Assembly: GCA_023150615.1 (NCBI GenBank)
Contig: JAKLKO010000005.1
Coordinates: 124,001 to 188,000, forward strand
DNA: 64,000 nt
Source of the DNA: Phycisphaerae bacterium
GTDB lineage: Bacteria > Planctomycetota > Phycisphaerae > UBA1845 > UTPLA1
Direction of reading: 5' to 3'
Part shown: one piece after another, positions 25,505 through 33,868 of the stretch
Position numbering within the stretch: the stretch's first letter is position 1
Layout of the letters: the number at the start of each line of letters is the position of its first letter
Made by a program: the position numbers and the translations under genes
Notes under the pieces: generated by a model
The model's database searches: none
Told to the model about the DNA's origin: nothing
The model's input: only the letters and a program-made list of their open reading frames with translations

Positions 25505-26893
25505 TCACGTGCGCTTGAGGACGACCGCGGTGAGGTCGTCGTCCTGAGGGGAGCCGCCCGCAAAGTCGCGCACGGCCTCATGGAACTGCGAGATGATCTC
25601 GCGCGCCGGCCGCGCGTGCGCGTCCATCAGTACCTGTTTGAGCCGTTCGATGCCGAATTGCTCGCTGGCGGCATTGCGCCATTCGAAAAAGCCATCCGTG
25701 ATCAGCACGAGCACATCCCCGGCTTGAAGCAGGAGTTCCTGCTCCGGGCCGTACTTGACGCCGGGCGCGACCCCGAACGGAATGTCGTGGGCGTTGAAGG
25801 CGTCGACCGCGCGCCGCGCGTGCTGATAGAGCAGGATCGGTCCGTGGCCGGCGGACAGGAGCTTTACGCCGTGCGTGTTCGGATCCACGAGCGCGACGAC
25901 GAACGTGATGAAGCGGTCGTCGGGCAGGTCCTGGATGAGCAGGTCGTTGATGTGCTGCATGAGCGCGCCGAGTTCGCCGCCGGAGGTGAAGCTGGCGCGA
26001 GCGTAGGCCCGGCAGACGGCCGTGACGAGCGCGGGGCCGATCCCGTGGCCCGTGACGTCGGCGAGGGACGCGACGACGCGGCCGTCGGGGAGTTGTTGCC
26101 AATCGTAGTAGTCGCCGCCGGTCTGGTCGGCGGGTTGGCTCCAGCCGGCGATCTCGAATCCGTCAATGCGGGGCGTCTCGCGCGGCAGCAGTCCCTCCTG
26201 GATCGAGCGTGCGATGTCGAGATCATGCTCCATCTGCTCGACGCGTTGCCGCGCGGCGGCCTCGTTCAGCGCGGCGATGACGTGCGCGCGGACCTGACGC
26301 GCGACCAGTGCGGCGGCGATGCCGGCGATGGTGAAGAACGCACCGTACGTGTAGTACCAGGCGAGGTTGCCGTTGCGGGGCAGCACCGCCGATGCGTCGC
26401 CAGACGAGAAGACGTACGTGACGAGCCCTGCGTGGGCCGATCCCGCCAGCATCCCGGTGACAAGGCACAGGAGAGGGCTGAGCCGCAGGATCGAAAGGAC
26501 GATGAGGAAGGTGTAGACGAGGATGATGGGTCCCGTAACGGCACGGATCGGCCCGGCGAACGCGCTGCGGGTGAGGAAGAACATGACGGCCGTGGGGAAG
26601 AGGGCTTCGACGGCGACGTTGAACCAGACGAAGGCCGCCGGGGGCTCGCAGCAGCGGCGCACCGCGCGTGAGACGACGGCGAGCATCAGGAACTCGTAGC
26701 CGATCAGTCCGAGGACGACGAGGCAGATCGGCGCGATGAGGGCGCGCTCGTTGGCGTTTCCGAAAAAGGCCGCGCGGACGAGTCCGAAGCCGAGGGCGAG
26801 CGCCGCGACGATGATGACGCTTAGGATGCGCAGCCGCTCGCTGCGGAGGGTCGCCTGCCAGAAGGCCTCCGATCGGATCGCATCGCGGGTCAT
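25505..26893 (-). CDS. membrane-bound SpoIIE/RsbU-type protein phosphatase
   Basis: A 462-residue protein. The first 200 residues contain six hydrophobic helices, then a short coiled linker ('ALNEAAARQRVEQMEHDLDIA'). The catalytic PP2C-like (SpoIIE) domain starts with 'ARSIQEGLLPRETPRIDGFEIAG' and 'QTGGDYYDW', where the acidic residues bind the metal. It continues with 'ADVTGHGIGPALVTA' and 'LITDGFFEWRN' and ends 'DDDLTAVVLKR'. Such phosphatases dephosphorylate anti-sigma antagonists (STAS proteins) in partner-switching pathways. No STAS or anti-sigma kinase gene is adjacent. The membrane part may be the sensor. Confidence 0.9.
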   Translation of the reverse strand: MTRDAIRSEAFWQATLRSERLRILSVIIVAALALGFGLVRAAFFGNANERALIAPICLVVLGLIGYEFLMLAVVSRAVRRCCEPPAAFVWFNVAVEALFPTAVMFFLTRSAFAGPIRAVTGPIILVYTFLIVLSILRLSPLLCLVTGMLAGSAHAGLVTYVFSSGDASAVLPRNGNLAWYYTYGAFFTIAGIAAALVARQVRAHVIAALNEAAARQRVEQMEHDLDIARSIQEGLLPRETPRIDGFEIAGWSQPADQTGGDYYDWQQLPDGRVVASLADVTGHGIGPALVTAVCRAYARASFTSGGELGALMQHINDLLIQDLPDDRFITFVVALVDPNTHGVKLLSAGHGPILLYQHARRAVDAFNAHDIPFGVAPGVKYGPEQELLLQAGDVLVLITDGFFEWRNAASEQFGIERLKQVLMDAHARPAREIISQFHEAVRDFAGGSPQDDDLTAVVLKRT

Positions 26894-26940
26894 GGAATCC
26901 CTCGAGCGGACGTTTCGGCCGGCCGCGTCGGCAACGGCGA

Positions 26941-27243
26941 CTACGCGAGGATATCGCCGCTGCGCCGCGTGTAGGAGACCTGCGCGGGTTCGAAGCGACG
27001 CGCCGATTCGGCCCGCAGGCGCGGCGCGTGCGCGGCCTGGTAGTGCTCGTACGCCTGGCGCGACGGGAATTCGTATTGAACCACGAAGGTATTCCGCGGA
27101 TCATCGAGTCGCACGAGCCGGCCGTGCGTCGCACCGGCCTGCAGGATGTCGTTGATGTGCTGTTCGGCGATCCAGCGGATCCAGTCGTCCGTGATGGACG
27201 GGTCGGTGATCGTGGCCGTGACTTCGTACATGATGCGTGTCAT
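26941..27243 (-). CDS. small DUF4286-like protein
   Basis: A 100-residue ferredoxin-fold-like protein. It begins 'MYEVTATITDPSITDDWIRWI' (start at 27243 with GGAGG in front) and continues with 'FVVQYEFPSRQAYEHY' and 'RLRAESARRF'. This matches the small DUF4286 family of antibiotic-biosynthesis-monooxygenase-like shape, in which no activity is proven. It is divergently placed relative to the amidohydrolase gene that starts 98 bases away. Confidence 0.72.
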   Translation of the reverse strand: MTRIMYEVTATITDPSITDDWIRWIAEQHINDILQAGATHGRLVRLDDPRNTFVVQYEFPSRQAYEHYQAAHAPRLRAESARRFEPAQVSYTRRSGDILA

Positions 27244-27341
27244 GTGCGACCTCCGGTCAGGGCGTTCGGGCCTCGCGCCGCGGCCGCGGCGGTACGATCG
27301 TGGTTTGGTACCGCATGTAGGTGTAATGGGTTGAGGGTCGA

Positions 27342-28658
27342 ATGGCAACCGTGATCCAAGACGCGCTCGTGGTCGGCCTGGACCCGGCGTCGGTGATCGA
27401 GGGCGGCGTACGGATCGAAGGGGACCGCGTGACAGCGGTAGGCCCCGGGGTCTGTCCGTCGGCGGGTGATGAATCGATCGATGCGCGCGGCGCGGTGGTC
27501 CTGCCTGGGCTGGTGAACGGCCACACGCATCTGTACGCGGCGCTGGCGACGGGGATGCCCGCGCCGCCGCGGGCGCCGACGAACTTCCACGAGATCCTGC
27601 GGTACGTCTGGTGGCGGCTCGATCGGGCTCTCGATGCCGAGTCGATCCGCACGAGCGCCCGAATCGGCGCGCTCGATGCCCTGCGCTGCGGAACGACGAC
27701 GCTCATCGATCATCACGCTTCGCCGGAGTGCATCGCCGGCAGTCTCGACGCGATCGAAGCGGGACTGTCGGACGTCGGGCTTCGCGGCGTGCTGTGCTAC
27801 GAAGTGACGGAGCGGAACGGGCGTGACGGCGTTGCGGCCGGTCTCGCGGAAAACGAGCGTTACGCGGCGCGGTGCGCCGGTCGGCGCGCGGGCCGATTCG
27901 CGGCGATGATCGGCGCGCACGCGGCGTTCACGATGCGCGATGAGGATTTGGCGGCGTGCGCGGCCCTGGCGCATCGATTCGGCGGTGGCGTGCACATCCA
28001 CGTCGCGGAAGACGGGTGCGACGACGCGATCTGTCGCGCGACCCACGGCGGCGGACTGCTCGACCGGCTGGCGGCGAGCGGAATCCTGAAGATCGAGTCG
28101 ATCCTCGGACACGGCACACACCTGACGGCCGACGACCTGCGGCGCGTCAATGCCTCGAACGTCCGCGTGGCGCACAATCCGCGATCGAACATGAACAACC
28201 GCGTCGGCTATGCACCCATCGACCGTCTCGCGCGGCCGATCCTGCTGGGGACCGACGGCATCGGCGCGGACATGTTCGCCGAGCTGCGCGCCGCGTGGTT
28301 CAAGGCGTGCGATGCGAGGGTCGCCGTGCCGCCGGATCGGTTCGTTGCGATGCTGGCTGAGAACGCGCGGGCGGCGAGCGAACGGCTGGGCGTGCGCATC
28401 GGGGCGCTGGAGCCCGGCGCGGCGGCCGACGTGGTGGTGACGGACTACGTCCCGGCGTCGCCGCTGACCGCGGGCAGTCTCGCGGGGCATCTGATCTTCG
28501 GTCTATCCGCAACGCACGTTCGCACGGTCCTCGTCGGCGGCCAGGTGCGGCTGCGCGATCGGCAGGTGGTCGGCCTGGATGAACCGGGCGTACGTCGCGA
28601 AGCGCGAGAAATCGCGCGGCGGATGTGGGAGCGACTCGAGCGGATTACGTTAGGCTAG
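27342..28658 (+). CDS. SsnA/TrzA-type amidohydrolase
   Basis: A 438-residue metal-dependent hydrolase. The metal ligands are seen in 'NGHTHLYAAL', 'GVHIHVAEDG', 'ILGHGTHLTADD' and 'LLGTDGIGADM', in the order of the cytosine deaminase-like/SsnA subfamily. The N- and C-terminal strands form the usual beta-sandwich ('LVVGLDPASVIEGGVRIEGDR', ending 'VLVGGQVRLRDRQVV'). Members deaminate or dechlorinate N-heterocycles, and SsnA itself is linked to purine degradation and selenate. The substrate here is unknown. Its stop overlaps the stop of the convergent NADAR gene by four bases. Confidence 0.85.
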   Translation: MATVIQDALVVGLDPASVIEGGVRIEGDRVTAVGPGVCPSAGDESIDARGAVVLPGLVNGHTHLYAALATGMPAPPRAPTNFHEILRYVWWRLDRALDAESIRTSARIGALDALRCGTTTLIDHHASPECIAGSLDAIEAGLSDVGLRGVLCYEVTERNGRDGVAAGLAENERYAARCAGRRAGRFAAMIGAHAAFTMRDEDLAACAALAHRFGGGVHIHVAEDGCDDAICRATHGGGLLDRLAASGILKIESILGHGTHLTADDLRRVNASNVRVAHNPRSNMNNRVGYAPIDRLARPILLGTDGIGADMFAELRAAWFKACDARVAVPPDRFVAMLAENARAASERLGVRIGALEPGAAADVVVTDYVPASPLTAGSLAGHLIFGLSATHVRTVLVGGQVRLRDRQVVGLDEPGVRREAREIARRMWERLERITLG

Positions 28659-29224
28659 CGCCGCCCGTCCGTTCGCAGTTCGTCACGGACATGCATGAGG
28701 ATTCGCCCGAGTCGGTTCTCGCCCTCCCCCTGATAGACGCCCCAGACGCGGTCCCCCCAGTTGTTGCCCTCTTCGAGATAGGCGTCGCCGGTCGCGAGCA
28801 GCTTCGCGCGAAGGTCCGCGTCCCGCGTGAACTTGTCGCGGACGCACGCCTCCATCACGGTGAATTTCACGGACTCCCAATCGGGTCGCAGCGGAAGCGC
28901 CCGGCCCGCGCGCTTCGCCTGCGCGGGCGTGGGCAGCGCGGCAATGCGGCGTCGCTCGACCACGTCGAGCGTCTTGGCGGCCTGGTACGCGTGCTCGACC
29001 GATGGATAGATCATGCCCTCGAAATGCACCTCGGCGGACCAGAAGTTCGAAAGGAAACGGTACGGCCCGCGGAACGACGAGATCCTGTTGTTCGAATCGG
29101 CGGGCGAGGAGCGATCGTGTTGAGTTGTGGCCGTCGGTGAAGCACAGCCCGCGACGAGCGCAATCGACGCCGCGATGATTGTGGGCGTTCGGTGGCTACG
29201 ATTCCCGGCACGCGGTCGAGGCAT
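28655..29224 (-). CDS. NADAR domain protein with lipoprotein signal
   Basis: A 189-residue protein. Residues 50-185 form a NADAR/YbiA domain: 'YRFLSNFWSAEVHFEGM', 'YPSVEHAYQAAKTLD', 'SVKFTVMEACVRDKF' and 'NNWGDRVWGVYQGEGENRLG'. YbiA removes N-glycosidic groups from early riboflavin intermediates, and other NADAR proteins reverse ADP-ribosylation of nucleic acids, both in the cytoplasm. This one starts with a basic leader and 'IIAASIALVAGCASP', a lipobox with Cys at about 27. There is no alternative start between the signal and the domain, so export looks real. The start at 29224 is chosen for the signal; an upstream start is not excluded. Confidence 0.8.
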   Translation of the reverse strand: MPRPRAGNRSHRTPTIIAASIALVAGCASPTATTQHDRSSPADSNNRISSFRGPYRFLSNFWSAEVHFEGMIYPSVEHAYQAAKTLDVVERRRIAALPTPAQAKRAGRALPLRPDWESVKFTVMEACVRDKFTRDADLRAKLLATGDAYLEEGNNWGDRVWGVYQGEGENRLGRILMHVRDELRTDGRR

Positions 29225-29346
29225 GCCTGCGCAGTCTATCGCGGACGGGCGCGGGTCGAAGGCCCCGGTCGTAACCCGCCCGCGGCCGGAATCATCGAAA
29301 TCCGCGGGCGGCTGGATCATGTCGGTCGGTTATGAGGAGCGGCGTC

Positions 29347-30255
29347 ATGCGACAGGCGATCATCCCGTTGTTGCTGGTGGGGCTGTCCGGCTGCCAGAGT
29401 CCGCGACTGGACGTCAGCGATACGTACGCGATGCCCGGCCGTGTCAGCGTTCTGGAGGCGCACGTCGAACAGCGCGCAGTGCTGGGCGATGACCGGGGCG
29501 TGCCTGGCGCGCGGGTCGTATTCCGCGTCGATGACCGCACGATCGGCGAGGCGGTGACGGACGGCGAAGGCCTCGCGCGGCTGACCTGCGCGCTACAGGA
29601 GGGTGAAGGGCACATCCACGCCGAGACGACCGTGGCGGGCAAGTCGCTTCGCGCCGAGGGCGGCGTGTACGCCTGGCCGAAGGATCGCACGATCATCGTC
29701 TGCGACATCGACGAGACCGTGTCGGACACCCACATTCGCGAGTTGCTGACCGGCCGCGATGAGGACACGCGCTCGCAGCCGCTGCGCGGTTCGGTCGAGA
29801 CGCTGAAAACGCTGGCCTCGCGCTACGGACTGCTGTACCTGACCGCGCGGCCGGGGTCGTTGATGGCCAAGACGCGGACGTGGCTCGAGCGGCACGGGTT
29901 TCCATCGGCGCCGCTGATCACGACGCCGTCGATCGGCGGCTCGCTGGCGCCGCGGCGATTCAAGGACCGCAAGCTGATGGAACTACGTCGCAACTGGCCG
30001 AACCTGCTCATCGGAATCGGCAACGCGAACTCGGACTCGGAGGCGTACGCGAAGAACGGGCTTCTGGCACTGATCATCGACGATGAGGACGACAACCGGT
30101 TCCGCTCGCACGCCGTCGTCCTGCGGGACTGGCGAATGGTGCGGGCGTTCTTCGATGCGAACGAGGCGGTGCTGGCCGAGCCGACGAAGCTGGCCGACGT
30201 GCTGGCCAGCGAGGGAATGCTGCTGCGGCCGGTTATTCGCTACCAGAAAGACTAG
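29347..30255 (+). CDS. lipoprotein with LNS2/HAD-like phosphatase domain
   Basis: A 302-residue lipoprotein: lipobox 'GLSGC' at about 16. The first domain (about 25-105) looks like an Ig-like or Big domain. The second (about 110-300) is HAD-like with 'IIVCDIDETVSDTHI' as motif I (DxDxT), 'LLYLTARPGSLMAKTR' as motif II, 'RFKDRKLMEL' as motif III Lys and 'LIGIGNANSDSEAYAKNG' as motif IV. The order and the 'YLTARP' block match LNS2/PITP-like phosphatidate phosphatase domains. The ATG at 29347 is chosen since GAGGAG lies seven bases in front. It may dephosphorylate lipids or small phosphates on the outer side of a membrane. Confidence 0.75.
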   Translation: MRQAIIPLLLVGLSGCQSPRLDVSDTYAMPGRVSVLEAHVEQRAVLGDDRGVPGARVVFRVDDRTIGEAVTDGEGLARLTCALQEGEGHIHAETTVAGKSLRAEGGVYAWPKDRTIIVCDIDETVSDTHIRELLTGRDEDTRSQPLRGSVETLKTLASRYGLLYLTARPGSLMAKTRTWLERHGFPSAPLITTPSIGGSLAPRRFKDRKLMELRRNWPNLLIGIGNANSDSEAYAKNGLLALIIDDEDDNRFRSHAVVLRDWRMVRAFFDANEAVLAEPTKLADVLASEGMLLRPVIRYQKD

Positions 30256-30271
30256 CCCATCGCTGCGGCGG

Positions 30272-31552
30272 TCAGATCATCAGGCTCGCGACGCAGGCAG
30301 TCATCCAGCAGGCGAGCGCCCCGCCAAGCATCGCGCGCGGCCCGAGTCGCGCAAGGTCGTGGCGACGATCGGGCGCCATCGCGCCGATGCCCGCAATCTG
30401 AATCGCGATCGAGCTGAAATTCGCAAACCCGCACAACGCGAACACCGACAACTGCACCGCGCGCGGGGAGAGGCGCCCGTCGCTGATCATCTCGGCGAGC
30501 GAACGATAGGCGATGAACTCGTTGGCCGCCATCGCCCGGCCGAGCAGGCTGGCCAGCGGGCGGCAATCGTCGACCGGACCGCCGATCAGCCACGCCACGG
30601 GATAGAACAGCAGGCCGAGCAGCGCGTCGAGCGAGAGCTGCTCGACGGCCATCGCGCGCAGCGCGGGCTGCATGAAATCGAGGCGGCCGAGCGCGCCGAG
30701 CGCCGCGTCGAGCAGGCGGATGATCGCGATGAACGCGATGAGCATGGCCGCGACGTTCAGCGCCAGGCGCAGCCCGTCGAGCGCGCCGTTCGCGGCCGCG
30801 TCGATGACGTTCACGGTCTCGCGCGGAAGTTTCAGCCGTACCGTCCCGGCCGTGACCGGCTGTTCCATCTCGGGCAGGAGGATCTTGGCGATCACCAGCC
30901 CGGCTGGGGCGGAGATGATCGACGCAGTGAGCAGGTGCTGGGCGAAGCCGGCCATGGCGGCCCGGTCGTCGTGGCCGAGCAGCGAGGTATAGACCGCGAT
31001 CAGGCTGCCCGCGATCGTGGCGAATCCGCCGATCATCACGGCGTTCAGCTCGGAGCGCGTCATGGACGGGATGTACGGTCGCACGAGCAGGGGCGCTTCG
31101 GTCTGGCCGAGGAAGATGTTCCCGGCGGCCGAGAGACTCTCGGCGCCGCTGACGCGCATCAGCCGCTTCATGACGTACGCCATCGCGGCGACCGCCTTCT
31201 GCAGCACGCCGAGGTGATATCCGACGGCCGAGAGCGAGGCGAAGACGATGATCGTCGGAAGGGCCTTCGCGGCGAAGACGAAGCCCCACGCGTCCGGCCG
31301 GCTGTCGACGAGGTTTCCGAAGACGAAGCGGGCGCCTTCATCCGAGGCGGCGATCAGCACTGTGACGAGATCGCCGATCGCGCCGAAGATCGTCATTCCG
31401 ATCGTCGTCTTGAGTACGAAACTCGCCAGCGCGAACTGAAGCGCCAGTCCCGCCGCGACCGTTCGCCACGGAAACGCCCGCCGGTTCGACGAAAGCAGCC
31501 ACGCCACGAGTAGGAAGACCGTCAGTCCCAGCAGCGCGCGGAGTTCGCTCAT
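30272..31552 (-). CDS. concentrative nucleoside transporter (CNT/NupC family)
   Basis: A 426-residue integral membrane protein with about nine hydrophobic helices. Diagnostic CNT blocks are present: 'GQTEAPLLVRPYIPSM', 'RSELNAVMIGGFATIAGS', 'MAANEFIAYRSLAEM' and 'ALCGFANFSSIAIQIAGIG'. It imports nucleosides with H+ or Na+. The start at 31552 lies one base after the stop of the thymidine kinase gene, so the two are one operon: uptake of (deoxy)nucleosides and phosphorylation of thymidine, a pyrimidine salvage unit. Confidence 0.93.
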   Translation of the reverse strand: MSELRALLGLTVFLLVAWLLSSNRRAFPWRTVAAGLALQFALASFVLKTTIGMTIFGAIGDLVTVLIAASDEGARFVFGNLVDSRPDAWGFVFAAKALPTIIVFASLSAVGYHLGVLQKAVAAMAYVMKRLMRVSGAESLSAAGNIFLGQTEAPLLVRPYIPSMTRSELNAVMIGGFATIAGSLIAVYTSLLGHDDRAAMAGFAQHLLTASIISAPAGLVIAKILLPEMEQPVTAGTVRLKLPRETVNVIDAAANGALDGLRLALNVAAMLIAFIAIIRLLDAALGALGRLDFMQPALRAMAVEQLSLDALLGLLFYPVAWLIGGPVDDCRPLASLLGRAMAANEFIAYRSLAEMISDGRLSPRAVQLSVFALCGFANFSSIAIQIAGIGAMAPDRRHDLARLGPRAMLGGALACWMTACVASLMI

Positions 31553-31553
31553 C

Positions 31554-32183
31554 TCAGGCAGGCTCGGGCGCCGGACCGGGAAGCGGCTCAAAGCAGCGGC
31601 CGCAGCGCGGCTCGTAGCAGTCGGCGCCGCCGACCATGAAGTTCTCGTGCACGGGCACCAGCCGCTGCGAGTAGCGGGCCTCGCCGCCGCACTTCGTGCA
31701 CCTCGCCGAGGTCGCGATGACCTCGTCGGCCATCGCGGCCAGCTCGGGCATCGGCGTGAACGGTCGGCCCCACGCATCGTTGTCGATGCCCGCGACGAAG
31801 ACGGTCTTTCCTTCGGCGAGCAGCGTGCTCGTTGCGTCGATCAGCGCGCGGCCGAAGAAGTGCCCCTCGTCGATGGCGATGACGTCCGCGTCAGCGGCGA
31901 GCCGCTGGATCGTGGCGGCGTCGGGGGCGCGCTGTGCATCGAAGCGGTCCTCGTCGTGCGTGACGAGGTGGGCGGCGTCGTAGCGGTCGTCGATGCGGTG
32001 CTTGAGGGCCAGAACGCGCCGTCCGGACCGCTGGGCGTCCCGGAGCCGCGCGATCAAACACGTCGTCTTGCCGCTGAACATGCAGCCGGCGATCACGACC
32101 AGCCGGCCGGGATGTGGGGAACGGTCCTGCACGGTCTGCGGCGCTCCGGGTCCGGACTGCATTGTGCCGCCGGGATTCTGCAC
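31554..32183 (-). CDS. tdk: thymidine kinase (type II)
   Basis: A 209-residue thymidine kinase. P-loop GCMFSGKTT at residues 33-41, Walker B-like 'VIAIDEGHFFG', the lasso segment 'VAGIDNDAWGRPF' and zinc-binding Cys pairs 'CTKCGG' and 'CYEPRCGRC'. The lasso segment has 'DND' with Trp-Gly-Arg where the family usually has aromatic residues. A start at 32183 or the second Met at 32162 is possible; both keep the P-loop. The enzyme phosphorylates thymidine with ATP and works with the nucleoside transporter encoded one base downstream. Confidence 0.94.
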   Translation of the reverse strand: MQNPGGTMQSGPGAPQTVQDRSPHPGRLVVIAGCMFSGKTTCLIARLRDAQRSGRRVLALKHRIDDRYDAAHLVTHDEDRFDAQRAPDAATIQRLAADADVIAIDEGHFFGRALIDATSTLLAEGKTVFVAGIDNDAWGRPFTPMPELAAMADEVIATSARCTKCGGEARYSQRLVPVHENFMVGGADCYEPRCGRCFEPLPGPAPEPA

Positions 32184-32312
32184 GGCAAGTCGGCGTAGGT
32201 CGGCACGGATCGCCAGAGGGATCGCAATCAGATGTGCTCGAGATGCGAGGAGGCTGTGGAACCGGCGCGAGTCCGGTTGCGTTCGGCCAAGCCGTGTGCG
32301 CGATATCCGGCA

Positions 32313-32546
32313 TCACGCTGAGGAAGGATGATGCCTGGCTGCGAGCCATCGCGCCGCGACGTCAGCGAACAGCGTGACGAAGACGGAACGCTGGTACGGA
32401 TCGTCCCATTCCCCAGAATCGTCGCGCCATCCGAGCGTGACCGAAATCGTCGCCGCGTTGCCGGCTCGTTCGGCTTCGACATTGCACTTCGTGCGCCGTA
32501 GCGGATGCTGTCCATTCGTGAACTCAAGGTCAAGACCCGTGAGCAC
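32313..32546 (-). CDS. small hypothetical protein, possibly a gene remnant
   Basis: A 77-residue frame from a GTG at 32546; the same frame stays open further upstream to about 32650 with plausible sequence ('FTGSDRPVKDAWAVLTG'), but without a good start codon. The composition is that of a real soluble protein, with 'GWRDDSGEWDDPY' and few Arg/Ala runs, unlike the shadow frames around it. It could be a short gene or the end of a truncated one. No family recognised. Confidence 0.35.
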   Translation of the reverse strand: MLTGLDLEFTNGQHPLRRTKCNVEAERAGNAATISVTLGWRDDSGEWDDPYQRSVFVTLFADVAARWLAARHHPSSA

Positions 32547-32711
32547 CGCCCATGCGTCCTTGACCGGTCGATCGGACCCCGTGAATGCCGGAGCGGTTTC
32601 CGTGCCGAGCAGGCACGATTGAAACCTATCCGAACGCGCGAGTGCGTTCTATTGGTATTTCTACCCAAAATGAGGCACGGTTCGTCGAGTGCGGGCGTAT
32701 TGGCTGCGAAA

Positions 32712-32742
32712 AGTAGAAAGGGCGGGCCATTACGACCCGCCC
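32712..32742 (-). terminator. rho-independent terminator of the redoxin gene
   Basis: GGGCGGG (32720-32726) pairs with CCCGCCC (32736-32742) around a nine-base loop. On the minus strand the stem is followed by TTTCTACTTTT. It lies 66 bases past the stop of the redoxin gene. A clear intrinsic terminator. Confidence 0.8.
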
Positions 32743-32807
32743 GGATCGATCCTGAATTGCTCCGCAGCGTTAACTCCGCTCCTGACGCGCGACGCGGAGC
32801 GAACGCG

Positions 32808-33419
32808 CTACCGCTTGTACTTCACGCTGCAGCCGAACGACTCGGTCTTCGACACCGGCACGTCCTTGCCGGCCAGAAGGGCGTCGAGGGCCTCGGCCGC
32901 GTACTGCCGGCTCCCGTTGCGCTCATCGAGCGAGCCCATGTAGGCCAGCGTCCCCTTGTTGACGATGAAGATGTGCGGCGTGGTCCGCGCGCCGTAGGCG
33001 CGGCCGACCTTGCCATCGAAGTCCGACAGGATCGGATACGGGATCTTCGCGGTCTTGGCGTAGTCGCTGTTCTCGCGCGTGGTGTGGTAGTTCGTGCTGT
33101 CGATCGCGAGCCAGACGACGCCCTTCTTCGAGTACCTCTCGCAGGCGGCCTTCATCTTGTCGTGGTAGGCACGCGTGACCGGACATTCGCGATTGAACCA
33201 CTCGAGAACGACGATCTTGTCCTTGACATCGTCGAGCCTGTAGGTCTTGCCATCGCTGGCCTCGAGTGCGAAGCCCGGCGCGCTCGCGCCGATCGTGGCC
33301 GTCGTCGCGCCCTCCGACTTGCCCGCGCCGGACGATGAGCCGCCCTTGGCCGATGCGCGGGCGACGATCAGCGCGGTCGAGAGGATCAGCGCGGTGATGA
33401 CGAGGTGATTCTTCTGCAT
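32808..33419 (-). CDS. exported thioredoxin-fold redoxin (AhpC/TSA-like)
   Basis: A 203-residue protein with a signal peptide ('VITALILSTALIVARASAKG') and a Gly/Ser-rich linker. The redoxin fold shows 'APGFALEASDGKTYRLDDVK', 'VVLEWFNRECPVTRAYHDKM' and 'RTTPHIFIVNKGTLAYMGSL'. The active site is C-P-V-T rather than CxxC, as in one-Cys or peroxiredoxin-like members; a second Cys stands at the C-terminus in 'FGCSVKYK'. It likely reduces periplasmic peroxides or thiols. AAGGAGA precedes the ATG at 33419. A strong terminator follows. Confidence 0.82.
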   Translation of the reverse strand: MQKNHLVITALILSTALIVARASAKGGSSSGAGKSEGATTATIGASAPGFALEASDGKTYRLDDVKDKIVVLEWFNRECPVTRAYHDKMKAACERYSKKGVVWLAIDSTNYHTTRENSDYAKTAKIPYPILSDFDGKVGRAYGARTTPHIFIVNKGTLAYMGSLDERNGSRQYAAEALDALLAGKDVPVSKTESFGCSVKYKR

Positions 33420-33868
33420 GGCGATTCTCCTTTTCTTCAGGGCCTTCTTCGATAGTCGATGCTCATGAAGGTTTGTTCCGAACGGGACGAAGCGAATCTT
33501 CGCCGGCCGGTGCCGCAACGCAAACCCTGGCACGACGAGCCGCGCATCACCGCCCGGTCGTCCGCAAACGCCACCCCGCTTACGCCACGGGCTCCGCCGG
33601 GATCGGAACGACCGATCGGCATGCGGCTCCGCCACCTTCCCTTGGATGACAGGACGGATGACAGGCCCAGGCCCGGTCGAAAAACGGGTCCCGGGCCCAG
33701 GGCCGCGGGCCTCGCGGGGTGCTTCGGCGTCGTCGGGGGTTTCCCTAGCCTGGTGTCGGAACAGGTGTTAGAATCCTGTTCTTCGATCTTCCGCGGGGCC
33801 TTTTTTCTGGCGCGGTGGTGCGGTCCGGCCCTGGAGCGGGAGAGCAAGCCCCTTGGAGATTTCATTCG
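33420..33868. other. intergenic region between divergent genes
   Basis: No gene is supported here. It contains a tandem direct repeat GGATGACAGG (33644-33653 and 33656-33665) and right after it an imperfect GC-rich inverted repeat (about 33664-33704, GGCCCAGGCCCGG against CCGGGCCCAGGGCC). A TAGAAT at 33769-33774 could be the -10 for the dehydrogenase gene, but no -35 is evident. Both neighbouring promoters must lie in this stretch. Confidence 0.45.

Larger units (their letters stand above)
32184..32807. other. intergenic region, one small open frame and a terminator
   Basis: Besides the terminator at 32712-32742 this stretch contains the small minus-strand frame 32313-32546. Part of it (32637-32680) is less GC-rich than its surroundings. 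I see no other gene. It may be a remnant of a larger lost gene. Confidence 0.4.
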
